Positions 15,479 through 23,414 of a stretch of DNA of 64,000 nt are shown piece by piece. This DNA comes from Thermoleophilum album (GTDB lineage: Bacteria; Actinomycetota; Thermoleophilia; Solirubrobacterales; Thermoleophilaceae). The first letter of the stretch is position 1. Every line of letters begins with the position of its first letter. The notes under the pieces are model-generated. The model did not search any database. It saw only the letters and a list, made by a program, of their open reading frames with translations, and was not told the origin of the DNA. The stretch spans positions 434,001-498,000 of the forward strand of contig NZ_CP066171.1 of NCBI RefSeq assembly GCF_028867705.1, written 5' to 3'. A program made the translations under genes and the position numbers.

Positions 15479-16823
15479 TCGCGCGGCGAGCAGCGACGGC
15501 GGCTTGCGGGCGGCCTGCCTAGGGACGCTTGCCCGCTGCGATCGCGGCACCTACACGGTGCCCTCGCCGCTCACCTACCCGCACCAGTGGAACTGGGACT
15601 CGGCGTTCGCTGCGCTCGGCTGGCTGTGTGTCGATCCTCGACGGGCGTGGCAAGAGCTCGAAACGCTCACGGGTGCGCAAGCCCGCGACGGTCTCGTACC
15701 CCACATCGCTTACGCCTCCCCCCGTCCGCTCGAACGCCTGGCCCCACTCCTTCACCGCATCCCGAGCCTCGCACGTTTTCTGCCCGCTCTCGTCCGCTCG
15801 CGCTACTCGCCATCGCCGGGCTGGTGGGGGTGGCTGCGCGGCCGTGACGGGCGCTTACGCACGGCGATAACCCAGCCGCCGGTAGCCGCAACCGCCGCGC
15901 GGCTGCTTTTCGAATCCACCGGCGACGAGCTCGCTGCACGGCGTCTGCTCGCGCCGCTCAGTCGCTGGCACGCGTTTCTGCTCGGCGCGCGCGACCCCTG
16001 CGGGCTCGGCGAGCCGGTCCTGATCCATCCTTGGGAGTCGGGGCGCGACAACGCCGTCGAATGGGACGCACCGCTCGCGCGCATACGTCCCGCGGTGCGC
16101 GTGGTGCCGCGTCCCGATCGGCGCTACGTCGACGCTGCCGAACGGCCGAGCGACGACCACTACCGGCGCTTCATGACGCTCGTTCGCGAGGGGACGCGCC
16201 GCGGCTGGCCGCAGCGCGAGCTCGCCGCGAGCGGCCCCTTTCGCGTTCTCGACCCCGCTTTCAGTGCGATCCTCGCGCGCGCCGCCGCGGACCTCGCCTG
16301 GCTGTGTTCCGAACTCGGCGAAACCCGGCTCGCCGAAGCCGAAGCAGAGCGTGGCGAACGTGTCGGTGCTGCGCTACGGGCACGGCTTGGTAGCGACGGC
16401 CTGTTGCGCGCGGTCGATCTCGTGACCGAGGAAGAGACCGACGCACTGTCGTGTGCGAGCGCGCTCGCGGCGGTAGCGCCAGACCTACCCGACAGGGCGG
16501 TCGCGGCAGTCGCCAAGCTGGTGACTGCCGGGGCGCTTGCCAGTCCGGTCGGCGTTCGTTCGCTCGCTCGCGACGACCCGCGCAACGAGCCGCGTCGCTA
16601 CTGGCGCGGCCCCGTGTGGGTGAACGTGACGTGGCTGTGCGCATTCGCGCTGTCCGAGCACGGTTTTCGCAGCGAAGCCGAGCTTCTGCGCTTGCGCCTC
16701 GTCGAGTGCGTGCGCGATGGTGGGATCCGCGAGTACTTCGTGCCCGCTTCGGGACGCGGTCTCGGGGCTCGCGACTTCGCTTGGACGGCCGCTCTCGCCT
16801 TGAGCACGCTTGCTGGACGCTGA
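15471..16823 (+). CDS. GH63-like glycoside hydrolase, possibly mannosylglycerate/glucosylglycerate hydrolase
   Basis: A 450-residue cytoplasmic (alpha/alpha)6-barrel glycosidase. WNWDSAF near residue 40, HPWESGRDN near 185 and YWRGPVWVN near 376 are the conserved blocks of small bacterial GH63 proteins, including the mannosylglycerate and glucosylglycerate hydrolases; the Asp and Glu in the first two blocks are catalytic candidates. About 450 residues matches those hydrolases and is much shorter than eukaryotic GH63 glucosidases. The gene overlaps the upstream HAD phosphatase gene by eight bases, suggesting a joint pathway, perhaps compatible-solute turnover. The substrate is inferred. Confidence 0.83.
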   Translation: MSDRAASSDGGLRAACLGTLARCDRGTYTVPSPLTYPHQWNWDSAFAALGWLCVDPRRAWQELETLTGAQARDGLVPHIAYASPRPLERLAPLLHRIPSLARFLPALVRSRYSPSPGWWGWLRGRDGRLRTAITQPPVAATAARLLFESTGDELAARRLLAPLSRWHAFLLGARDPCGLGEPVLIHPWESGRDNAVEWDAPLARIRPAVRVVPRPDRRYVDAAERPSDDHYRRFMTLVREGTRRGWPQRELAASGPFRVLDPAFSAILARAAADLAWLCSELGETRLAEAEAERGERVGAALRARLGSDGLLRAVDLVTEEETDALSCASALAAVAPDLPDRAVAAVAKLVTAGALASPVGVRSLARDDPRNEPRRYWRGPVWVNVTWLCAFALSEHGFRSEAELLRLRLVECVRDGGIREYFVPASGRGLGARDFAWTAALALSTLAGR

Positions 16824-16854
16824 GCGCGCTCGCCGAACGGCGACGCGGATGGGC

Positions 16855-17961
16855 TCAACGCGGCGCTTGCGCAGCCAGCGCCGGATCGTCGAGCTGCCTG
16901 GCGGCTAGCTCGACACGATCGCGGCCGGCGCGCTTGGCCCGGTAGAGAGCTTCGTCGGCTTCGGCGACGAGCTGCTCGAGCGTGACGTCGGCGCCACGCG
17001 CGATCGTCACGCCGAAGCTGATCGTCACCGTCAAACCCGACGGCGAGCGAGCTGCGGCGACGGCCTGTCGCAACCGCTCGCACACCGCCACCGCGCGCTC
17101 CCTGTCGGCGAGTGGCAAAAGAGCCACGAACTCTTCGCCGCCGATGCGGAACAGCTGGTCGCCGCCGCGCAGCGACTTGCGCATCGCGCGCGCGACCGTG
17201 CGCAACACCTCGTCGCCGACGAGATGACCGTAGGTGTCGTTGATCTCTTTGAACCGGTCGATGTCGCCGATCGCGAACGCGAGCGCTCGCGGCGCCTGCG
17301 CCTGCGCAGGATCACGCAAAAGCTGGTCGAGCCGCAGTCTGAGGGCGGCCCGGTTGAGCAGCCCGGTCAGGGGGTCGACGAGCGCCTCGCGCCGGTGCTT
17401 GCGGTCGGATTCGACGGTCGCAGTCGAGAGCAGGATCGCTCCCAACACCAGTGCCATCGGGAAGATCACCCGCGATGGCCGCTCGGCGACGGCGGCGGGA
17501 TCGATCGCGACGGTGCTCGCGAACAGCAGCGCGTAGATGTAGGCGCTGCCGATCAACACGCCCTGGCGCTCGAAACGTGCGGCGAGCGTGATCGCCGGGA
17601 GAGCCAACCAGGGGACGCCGGGACTCTCGGGTCCGCCGGTGAGCACGACGGCGACGGAGATCGCGAGCGGGCTCACGGCCCAGCCCGCCGCGGCCCAGGG
17701 GAAGGGGTTCGCCGCTCGCCGCATCAAGCGCTCGCAGACCGGGAACGCGACCACTGTCGCGAAGAACGGGAACAACCACCACGCGCCCAGCTCGGGGGTT
17801 GCGAGGAGCAGCGAAAACGCAAGGACGGCGAACGTCATCCGTCGGTAGCGGCTAATCCGCTCTTCGATATCGAGCAGCCGCTCGCGACGCAGCTGGTCGG
17901 CGAGAGTCAGGTTGGCGCCCTCGGGGTGCTCGGGCGCGGCGGTTTTTGAACCTCCTGTCAA
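16855..17961 (-). CDS. membrane diguanylate cyclase (GGDEF domain)
   Basis: About 368 residues. An N-terminal helix (LADQLRRERLLDIEERISRYRR) leads into five or six hydrophobic segments, then a GGDEF domain: DPLTGLLNRAAL, the GDIDRFKEINDTYGHLVGDE metal/substrate segment, and active site GGEEF with GG intact. It should make c-di-GMP from two GTP. An RxxD inhibitory site is not evident. The start is unsure: the open frame extends to 18174 across the mutase promoter, and the only alternative starts in the conserved part are the TTG at 17961 and an ATG just before the first membrane segment. It converges with the GH63-like gene. Confidence 0.85.
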   Translation of the reverse strand: MTGGSKTAAPEHPEGANLTLADQLRRERLLDIEERISRYRRMTFAVLAFSLLLATPELGAWWLFPFFATVVAFPVCERLMRRAANPFPWAAAGWAVSPLAISVAVVLTGGPESPGVPWLALPAITLAARFERQGVLIGSAYIYALLFASTVAIDPAAVAERPSRVIFPMALVLGAILLSTATVESDRKHRREALVDPLTGLLNRAALRLRLDQLLRDPAQAQAPRALAFAIGDIDRFKEINDTYGHLVGDEVLRTVARAMRKSLRGGDQLFRIGGEEFVALLPLADRERAVAVCERLRQAVAAARSPSGLTVTISFGVTIARGADVTLEQLVAEADEALYRAKRAGRDRVELAARQLDDPALAAQAPR

Positions 17962-18018
17962 CCCCGCTTGTGCCCTCCGAGCGGATCCAGGTGTTCCAGC
18001 CGCATGGCGTGACCGGGC

Positions 18019-18043
18019 GGATCGCTGCCTCCCCCAGCGATCC
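18019..18043. other. perfect 9-bp inverted repeat (hairpin)
   Basis: GGATCGCTG at 18019-18027 and its exact complement CAGCGATCC at 18035-18043 enclose a seven-base loop. It lies between the GGDEF gene and the methylmalonyl-CoA mutase gene, which are divergent. It has no U-tract on either strand, so an operator or 5'-leader hairpin of the GGDEF transcript is more likely than a terminator. Confidence 0.5.
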
Positions 18044-18136
18044 TCCTCGAAGTATCTGTCGGCACAAGCGCGGGCTTGCTTGATGCGCCGTCCCGGGCGC
18101 CCCGTTCCCAGTACGCGTTCGAGACCTGCGGTGCCG

Positions 18137-18142
18137 TACTCT
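18137..18142 (+). promoter_or_regulatory. -10 box TACTCT for the mutase large subunit
   Basis: TACTCT lies ten bases before the ATG at 18153. No convincing -35 or Shine-Dalgarno sequence is seen, suggesting a leaderless or nearly leaderless message. Confidence 0.4.
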
Positions 18143-18152
18143 TTACGCAACG

Positions 18153-19805
18153 ATGGGGGTGGAGGAGCCCGCACGCGGCGGGACAGAGCGCTGGTTGCGC
18201 GAGCGCTATAGCCGCGCCCGCGAACGCGAAGCGCTGTTCACCACGATCTCCGGCGAGCCGATCAAGCCCCTCTACGGCCCCGAGGACCTGCCCCCGTTCT
18301 CGGAGATCGGCTACCCGGGCGAGTTCCCCTACACGCGCGGCGTCTACCCGTCGATGTACCGCGGGCGCCTCTGGACGATGCGCCAGTTCGCCGGTTTCGG
18401 CACGGCCGAGGAGACGAACGAGCGCTTCCTGTACCTGCTCGAGCAGGGGCAGACCGGTCTCTCGACCGCGTTCGACATGCCGAGCTTGATGGGCCACGAC
18501 TCCGACCACCCGCGCTCCGAGGGCGAGGTTGGGCGCGAGGGTGTGGCGATCGACTCGGTCGTCGACATGGAGCGGCTCTTCCGCGGCATCCCGCTCGACC
18601 AGGTTTCAGTGTCGATGACGATCAACGCCCCGGCAGCGGTGATGCTCGCGTTTTTCGTGGTCGCTGCCGAGCGGCAAGGCGTGCCGCCCGACAAGCTGCG
18701 CGGCACGATCCAGACCGACATCCTCAAGGAGTACATCGCGCAGAAGGAGTGGTGTTTCCCGATCGAGCCGGCGATGCGGCTCGTGACCGACATGGTCGAG
18801 TTCTGCGCGCGCGAGATGCCGCTCTGGCACCCGATCTCGGTGTCCGGCTACCACATCCGCGAGGCGGGGTCGACCGCTCAGCAGGAGCTCGCCTTCACGC
18901 TCAAGGACGGCTTCACCTACGTCGAGTACGCGCTCGAGCGCGGCCTCGACATCGACTCCTTCGCGCCCCGCTTCTCCTTCTTCTTCAACGCTCACATCGA
19001 CTTTTTCGAGGAGATCGCCAAGTTCCGCGCCGCCCGGAGAATCTGGGCGCGGGAGCTGCGCGACACCTACGGTGCCCGCGACGAGCGCTCGCTTCTGATG
19101 CGCTTCCACACCCAGACGGCGGGCTGCTCGTTGACCGCCCAGCAGCCGCTCAACAACATCGTGCGCACGACGATCGAGGCGCTCGCGGCCGTGCTCGGCG
19201 GCACGCAGTCGCTGCACACCAACTCCTACGACGAAGCGCTCGCGCTGCCGACCGAAGAGGCGGTGCGCGTTGCCTTGCGCACCCAACAGATCATCGCCCA
19301 CGAGACCGGCGTGACGAACACGATCGACCCGCTGGGCGGTTCCTACTTCGTCGAGGCGCTGACCGACCGCATGGAGCAGGCCGCCTACGACTACTTCCGG
19401 CGCATCGACGAACTCGGGGGGATGGTCGAGGCGATCAAGCAGAACTTCCCCCAGCGCGAGATCGCCGAAGCGGCGTTCCGCTACCAGCAGGAGGTCGAGC
19501 GCGGCGAGCGCGTCGTGGTTGGCGTCAACCGCTACCAGGTGCCGGAAGAGGAAGAGGTTGAGATCCTGCGCATTCCCTACGAGGTCGAGCGCAAGCAGAT
19601 CGAGCGTGTTCGGCGGGTGCGCGCCGAGCGCGACGCGCGGCGTGCAGAACACGCGCTGGAGCGGCTACGCGAGGCGGCTCGCAGCGAAGACGAGAACCTG
19701 ATGTGGCCGCTGCTCGACTGCGCGCGTGCCCACTGCACCGAGGGCGAGATCGTCGAGTCGCTGCAAACCGTCTTCGGACGCTACGTCGAGACACCGGTGT
19801 TCTGA
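18153..19805 (+). CDS. methylmalonyl-CoA mutase, large (catalytic, substrate-binding) subunit
   Basis: A 550-residue TIM-barrel subunit interconverting methylmalonyl-CoA and succinyl-CoA. It has the family blocks [28 protein letters not shown], the [13 protein letters not shown] segment, [29 protein letters not shown], and [14 protein letters not shown]. It lacks the cobalamin-binding C-terminal domain; that is a separate gene at 20851. This split form occurs in archaea and several bacteria. The length (about 550) matches split large subunits. The related isobutyryl-CoA/ethylmalonyl-CoA mutases are alternatives, since the substrate-pocket residues were not aligned. It would channel propionyl-CoA from odd-chain or branched substrates into the TCA cycle. 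Confidence 0.92.
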   Translation: MGVEEPARGGTERWLRERYSRAREREALFTTISGEPIKPLYGPEDLPPFSEIGYPGEFPYTRGVYPSMYRGRLWTMRQFAGFGTAEETNERFLYLLEQGQTGLSTAFDMPSLMGHDSDHPRSEGEVGREGVAIDSVVDMERLFRGIPLDQVSVSMTINAPAAVMLAFFVVAAERQGVPPDKLRGTIQTDILKEYIAQKEWCFPIEPAMRLVTDMVEFCAREMPLWHPISVSGYHIREAGSTAQQELAFTLKDGFTYVEYALERGLDIDSFAPRFSFFFNAHIDFFEEIAKFRAARRIWARELRDTYGARDERSLLMRFHTQTAGCSLTAQQPLNNIVRTTIEALAAVLGGTQSLHTNSYDEALALPTEEAVRVALRTQQIIAHETGVTNTIDPLGGSYFVEALTDRMEQAAYDYFRRIDELGGMVEAIKQNFPQREIAEAAFRYQQEVERGERVVVGVNRYQVPEEEEVEILRIPYEVERKQIERVRRVRAERDARRAEHALERLREAARSEDENLMWPLLDCARAHCTEGEIVESLQTVFGRYVETPVF

Positions 19806-19848
19806 CGCCGTCCGTTCGTACCTGCCCCCGAGACCAGGAGGTGCCCCG

Positions 19849-20802
19849 ATGGAAGAGCAGACGCCTCGTCAGCCCGCATGCGCCGATCACCGTGGTTTTG
19901 GCGCGCGAACCGGCGCCCACCCGGTGCCCGCTGGCGCGCGCGGCAGGGCCCGCGGTCGGCGGCTCGCCGCCGGGACGGCGGCTTTGGTCGTCGCCGCCGC
20001 GCTGCCGACCGCGCAGGCGCTGGGCAGCGCTGCGGCAAGCGGGCCGGCGAACGCGTCGAGCAGTGCTGCGCCCGCCTCCGAAGACGTCTCGCCGACTGTG
20101 GCCGCGACCGGCTCTCGGCCCGCGGCGGGCGTGTCCACTACAGCGACCACCACGTCCGGCGCCACCACGCCGCCAGCTCCCGCCGGTGACGGCAGCTCGA
20201 GCACCACGCAGCAAGCACTCGGCGGGCAGTCTTCGGGCGGCGACGCCCCGGCGACCGCGGGTGCGACCGGCGCTGGTGCCAACGGCGAGCGTGCCGCCCG
20301 GGTCCGCAAGGCGGCGGCGAGCGTGACGATCCGTAACTTCGCGTTCAGCCCGGCGACCGTCACGGTGCGGGTGGGCGAGACCGTCACCTGGACGAACGCC
20401 GACTCGGTTGTCCACAACGCGGCGGGGAACGGCTTCCGCACACCGTTGCTCGAGCGCGGGCAAAGCGCCTCCTACACCTTCACCCGCCCGGGCACCTACC
20501 GCTACCACTGCGATCCCCACCCCTTCATGCGCGGCACGGTCGTGGTCGTGGCTGCGCAGGGCGGCGGCAGCGGATCCGGTGCCGCCGCTGGCGGCAAGGC
20601 CGGGGGCGCCACGGGTTCGGCGGGGAACGCCGGTGGTGCCGGGAGCGGCGGAGGCAGCGGCCAGCAGGGCGCCGCTGCGAACTCGCCCTCCCTGCCGGCG
20701 ACCGGTGCGGCAGCGGGCTTGCTGGCGCTGCTCGGCGCCGGTTTCGTCGCTGGCGGCGCGCTCGTCCGCCGAGCGGCGCGGCGGCTTGCCGAGCACAGCT
20801 AG
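19849..20802 (+). CDS. wall-anchored cupredoxin (plastocyanin-like) protein with LPATG sorting signal
   Basis: A 317-residue exported protein. A basic N-terminus precedes a hydrophobic signal segment (about 40-58), then a Ser/Thr/Ala/Gly-rich linker. A cupredoxin domain follows at about 150-235 (VTIRNFAFSPATVTVRVGETVTWTN ... YRYHCDPHPFMRG), with copper ligands His (in VVHNA), Cys and His (in HCDPH) and Met. After a second Gly/Ser-rich linker, LPATG at 282-286, a hydrophobic helix and a basic tail form a sortase-type signal. An AGGAGGTG ribosome-binding site fixes the ATG at 19849. It probably carries electrons at the cell surface. It lies between the two mutase subunit genes. Confidence 0.87.
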   Translation: MEEQTPRQPACADHRGFGARTGAHPVPAGARGRARGRRLAAGTAALVVAAALPTAQALGSAAASGPANASSSAAPASEDVSPTVAATGSRPAAGVSTTATTTSGATTPPAPAGDGSSSTTQQALGGQSSGGDAPATAGATGAGANGERAARVRKAAASVTIRNFAFSPATVTVRVGETVTWTNADSVVHNAAGNGFRTPLLERGQSASYTFTRPGTYRYHCDPHPFMRGTVVVVAAQGGGSGSGAAAGGKAGGATGSAGNAGGAGSGGGSGQQGAAANSPSLPATGAAAGLLALLGAGFVAGGALVRRAARRLAEHS

Positions 20803-20832
20803 CGTCGCGACCGCGGCGCAACCTGCCTCGGG

Positions 20833-20838
20833 TAAACT
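20833..20838 (+). promoter_or_regulatory. candidate -10 box TAAACT before the small mutase subunit
   Basis: TAAACT is 12 bases before the ATG at 20851, in the 48-base gap after the cupredoxin gene. It may give the B12-binding subunit its own transcript. Confidence 0.35.
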
Positions 20839-20850
20839 GCGGCGCTCGCG

Positions 20851-21300
20851 ATGGCGCAAGCCACCGACAGCGGCGGGCAGGCGACGTCGACCGCGACGCG
20901 GAAGATCCGCGTCGTCGTCGCTAAGCCCGGACTCGACGGTCACGACCGCGGCGCGAAGATCATCGCGCGCGCGTTGCGCGACGCTGGCATGGAGGTCATC
21001 TACACCGGTCTCCACCAGACGCCTGAACAGATCGTGGAGACCGTGATTCAGGAGGACGCCGACGCTGTCGGTCTGTCGATCCTCTCCGGTGCGCACATGA
21101 CTCTCGTGCCGCGCGTCGTGAAGCTGCTCGAGGAGCAAGGTGTCGACGACGTCGTGGTCGTCGTGGGCGGAACCATTCCCAAGGACGACATTCCCGAGCT
21201 CAAGAAGCTCGGCGTCGCCGAGGTGTTCACGCCCGGCTCGTCGGTGCAGGCGATCGTCGAGTTTTTGCGCTCGGCCGTCGCCGAGCGCCGCGCCCTCTAG
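20851..21300 (+). CDS. methylmalonyl-CoA mutase, small cobalamin-binding subunit
   Basis: A 149-residue Rossmann-like B12-binding protein. DGHDRG at 29-34 is the DxHxxG motif whose His31 replaces the lower ligand of cobalamin; [11 protein letters not shown] and [10 protein letters not shown] are the other two conserved blocks around the nucleotide tail. It is the missing C-terminal domain of the mutase encoded at 18153. An Ala/Thr/Ser-rich stretch of about 17 residues precedes the domain. Together the two subunits form the active mutase. A TAAACT box just upstream suggests some independent expression. Confidence 0.94.
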   Translation: MAQATDSGGQATSTATRKIRVVVAKPGLDGHDRGAKIIARALRDAGMEVIYTGLHQTPEQIVETVIQEDADAVGLSILSGAHMTLVPRVVKLLEEQGVDDVVVVVGGTIPKDDIPELKKLGVAEVFTPGSSVQAIVEFLRSAVAERRAL

Positions 21301-21321
21301 GCGAACGCCGAGAGCGGCAGC

Positions 21322-22233
21322 GTGCTTGCGACCTTAGCCTGCACGCTCATCGGAGCGGCGCTGCTCGCGCTCGCCCTACGAGACATCTTCGATTCGCTCT
21401 TCCACCCGGAGGGGAACAGCCGCCTCTCGCGCTTCATCGCGCGCCGGACCTGGGGTGCCGTTTCGAGCCTCACGCGGACACGACAGGGCCTGGCCGTCGC
21501 CGGCCCGCTCGCGGTTTTCGCGGTCATCGGAGCTTGGGCTCTTCTGTTCGTACTCGCCTTCGCCCTGATCTACCTACCACACGTCGCTAATGCGTTCGAG
21601 GCGCCTGGTGGGGGGCTGCCTCGCGGGTTGGGTAGCCGCTGTGCCGAAGCTGTCGCGTTTTCGTTGCAAGTCCTCACGACACTCGGTTTTTCGGACCTCG
21701 TGCCGGAAGCGCCATGGCTGCGGATCCTTGCGCCCTTCGAGGCGCTGATCGGGTTCGGCCTCTTGAGCGCGAGCATTTCCTGGCTCTTGACAGCCCAGCC
21801 GGTGCTGGCACGACGGCGCGAGCTCGCCTACGAGCTGTACCTCGCGATGCGGACTGCCGGCTTCGACGAGGCTGCGTTCGCAAACGATGTCGCAATGCTG
21901 GTGCGCGAGCTAGTGCCGCGCCTGGTCGTCGTCGAACGCGACCTCGTCGCGTTTCCCGTCACCTTCTACTTTGCGGTCTCCGACGAACGTTTCTCCCTGG
22001 CTGCCGCACTTCCCGCGCTCGAGCGCGCGCGAACGCGGCTCGAGCGGGGCAGGACAGGCCCCGCCGAGGTGAGAGAGCATGTGCGAGTGCTCGGAGAAGC
22101 GCTGGACGATCTCGCCGCCACCATCGCCACGCATCTCCGGGTCGCAGGGTTGGGAACCGCTGCCGTATTCGACGCCTACGCACGCGCACACCGTGTTCGG
22201 CCTTGGATCGGGGCGGGACAGCGTCACCGCTAG
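21322..22233 (+). CDS. two-pore-helix K+ channel-like membrane protein
   Basis: A 303-residue membrane protein. Hydrophobic segments cover residues about 3-20, 60-86 and 138-157. Between the last two is a pore-loop sequence, SLQVLTTLGFSDLVPE, with the filter-like TTLGFSD at 119-125. This is a divergent form of the TVGYGD selectivity filter of Ion_trans_2 channels. The C-terminal 140 residues are helical and cytoplasmic, with no recognisable RCK/TrkA-N nucleotide motif. The gene starts with GTG 21 bases after the mutase small subunit and ends convergent with the UspA gene. Cation conduction is inferred; selectivity is uncertain because of the filter change. Confidence 0.7.
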   Translation: MLATLACTLIGAALLALALRDIFDSLFHPEGNSRLSRFIARRTWGAVSSLTRTRQGLAVAGPLAVFAVIGAWALLFVLAFALIYLPHVANAFEAPGGGLPRGLGSRCAEAVAFSLQVLTTLGFSDLVPEAPWLRILAPFEALIGFGLLSASISWLLTAQPVLARRRELAYELYLAMRTAGFDEAAFANDVAMLVRELVPRLVVVERDLVAFPVTFYFAVSDERFSLAAALPALERARTRLERGRTGPAEVREHVRVLGEALDDLAATIATHLRVAGLGTAAVFDAYARAHRVRPWIGAGQRHR

Positions 22234-22279
22234 CCGCCTGCTTAGCGGACCGCTGTCTCGCTCCCTACCGACGGTGTCT

Positions 22280-23233
22280 CTAGCGCGGTGCGGGTACCAC
22301 GAGCAAGGGGCGGTCGGTGGCGTGCAAGAGCTTGCGTGTCACCGAGCCGAACAGGAACTCGCCGATCCGCGAGTGACCGTGGCGACCGAGCGCGATCATG
22401 CCCGCGCTTCGCTCTTGGGCGGTCGCAACGAGCGCCTCCGGCACACTCGTCGTCGCACGCACGGCGAGCGGTTGTGCTTCCAGACCTTGTTCGCGTGCCC
22501 GCGCGGCCCCGACTTCGGCGCACTGTTGGGCACCGGCTCGCAGCGCCGAGTCCATCTGTTCGAAGTCCGTGGCCAGAAGCTCAGGACCGACACCGGCGAT
22601 CCGCGTCGCGAGTTGGGCTGCATACTCGACCCAGACCGTCGCGACGGTCACGCGGCGTGAGCGCGCGAGTCCCGCCACCGCTTGCACGGCTCGCTCGGCG
22701 TGTTCGGAACCGTCGAACGCGATCAGCGTCTCCACGTCCTCTTGTTGTGTCTCGACGCCGTGGGGGTCAGGTGGCACAACGAGGACGGGCACCTTCGCGT
22801 GTCCGATCACACCGGCGGCGACGCTTCCGAGCAAGGCCGACGCGGCGCGACCGAGCCCGCGTGTGCCGATAACGATCGCCGCAGCGTGTTCCCGTTCGGC
22901 GAGCTCACAGAGCGTGGGCCAGCCCTTGGCGCTCCCGCGCACGGCCTCTCCCTCTGCTTCGAAGCCGCATCGACGGGCGAACTCCGCGCCCGCGTTCGCG
23001 AGCCGCTGCGATTCGCTTGCCTCGAGCGCCTGGAACTCGCTGCTCACCTCCGAGGCCGGCGCGAAATGCTGGGCTTGATGGCGCAGCAGCGCCTCGGCGA
23101 TTGGTTCCCACACGAACACGACACGGGCCCGGCGCGGCGCGAGCAGCGTTGCAGCGCTCGCGATCGCGTGGCGAGCCGTCTCCGAACCGTCGTAGGCGAG
23201 GAGCAGCGTCTGGTCGGAGCGCGATGAGGTCAT
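22280..23233 (-). CDS. tandem-domain universal stress protein (UspA family)
   Basis: A 317-residue protein made of two UspA folds. The first starts at LLLAYDGSETARHAI and ends with VIGTRGLGRAASALLGSVAAGVIGHAKVPVLVV; the second starts at TLIAFDGSEHAERAV and ends with ALGRHGHSRIGEFLFGSVTRKLLH. The G-x2-G-x9-G-(S/T) ATP-binding signature is recognisable in both halves, so the protein probably binds ATP. An AGGAGG sequence lies about 12 bases before the ATG at 23233; the longer frame to 23371 is not supported. It probably protects against stress or starvation. It is divergent from the large secreted protein gene. Confidence 0.9.
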   Translation of the reverse strand: MTSSRSDQTLLLAYDGSETARHAIASAATLLAPRRARVVFVWEPIAEALLRHQAQHFAPASEVSSEFQALEASESQRLANAGAEFARRCGFEAEGEAVRGSAKGWPTLCELAEREHAAAIVIGTRGLGRAASALLGSVAAGVIGHAKVPVLVVPPDPHGVETQQEDVETLIAFDGSEHAERAVQAVAGLARSRRVTVATVWVEYAAQLATRIAGVGPELLATDFEQMDSALRAGAQQCAEVGAARAREQGLEAQPLAVRATTSVPEALVATAQERSAGMIALGRHGHSRIGEFLFGSVTRKLLHATDRPLLVVPAPR

Positions 23234-23364
23234 TTCGGGGTTGGTCCTCCTGCTCTCGTTGGTGGCCGGTCGCTCGAGCGGCGGCGGAGCGCGTCGCGCG
23301 GCGTCCACGCGGTGTCCGCGCGTGCAAGTTAGTCGGGTCGCAGTCGAACGCGCGAGATAGCCCG

Positions 23365-23393
23365 TTGACAACGGCCAGCGGCGCCCCTAGCGT
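23365..23393 (+). promoter_or_regulatory. sigma70-type promoter TTGACA-17-TAGCGT
   Basis: A consensus -35 TTGACA (23365-23370) and a TAGCGT -10 (23388-23393) are exactly 17 bases apart. Transcription would start near 23400, about 15 bases before the GTG of the large secreted protein. Confidence 0.6.
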
Positions 23394-23414
23394 CCGCGAA
23401 ATGGGGCTGCTCCA

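Noticed and set aside
17956-17961. TTGACA -35 element on the minus strand before the GGDEF gene
   Set aside because: No -10 box lies 16-18 bases downstream; the hexamer overlaps the proposed TTG start.
17962-18152. Cobalamin riboswitch upstream of methylmalonyl-CoA mutase
   Set aside because: No B12-box sequence or CCCGCNACUGU-type core is seen on either strand; only a simple hairpin is present.
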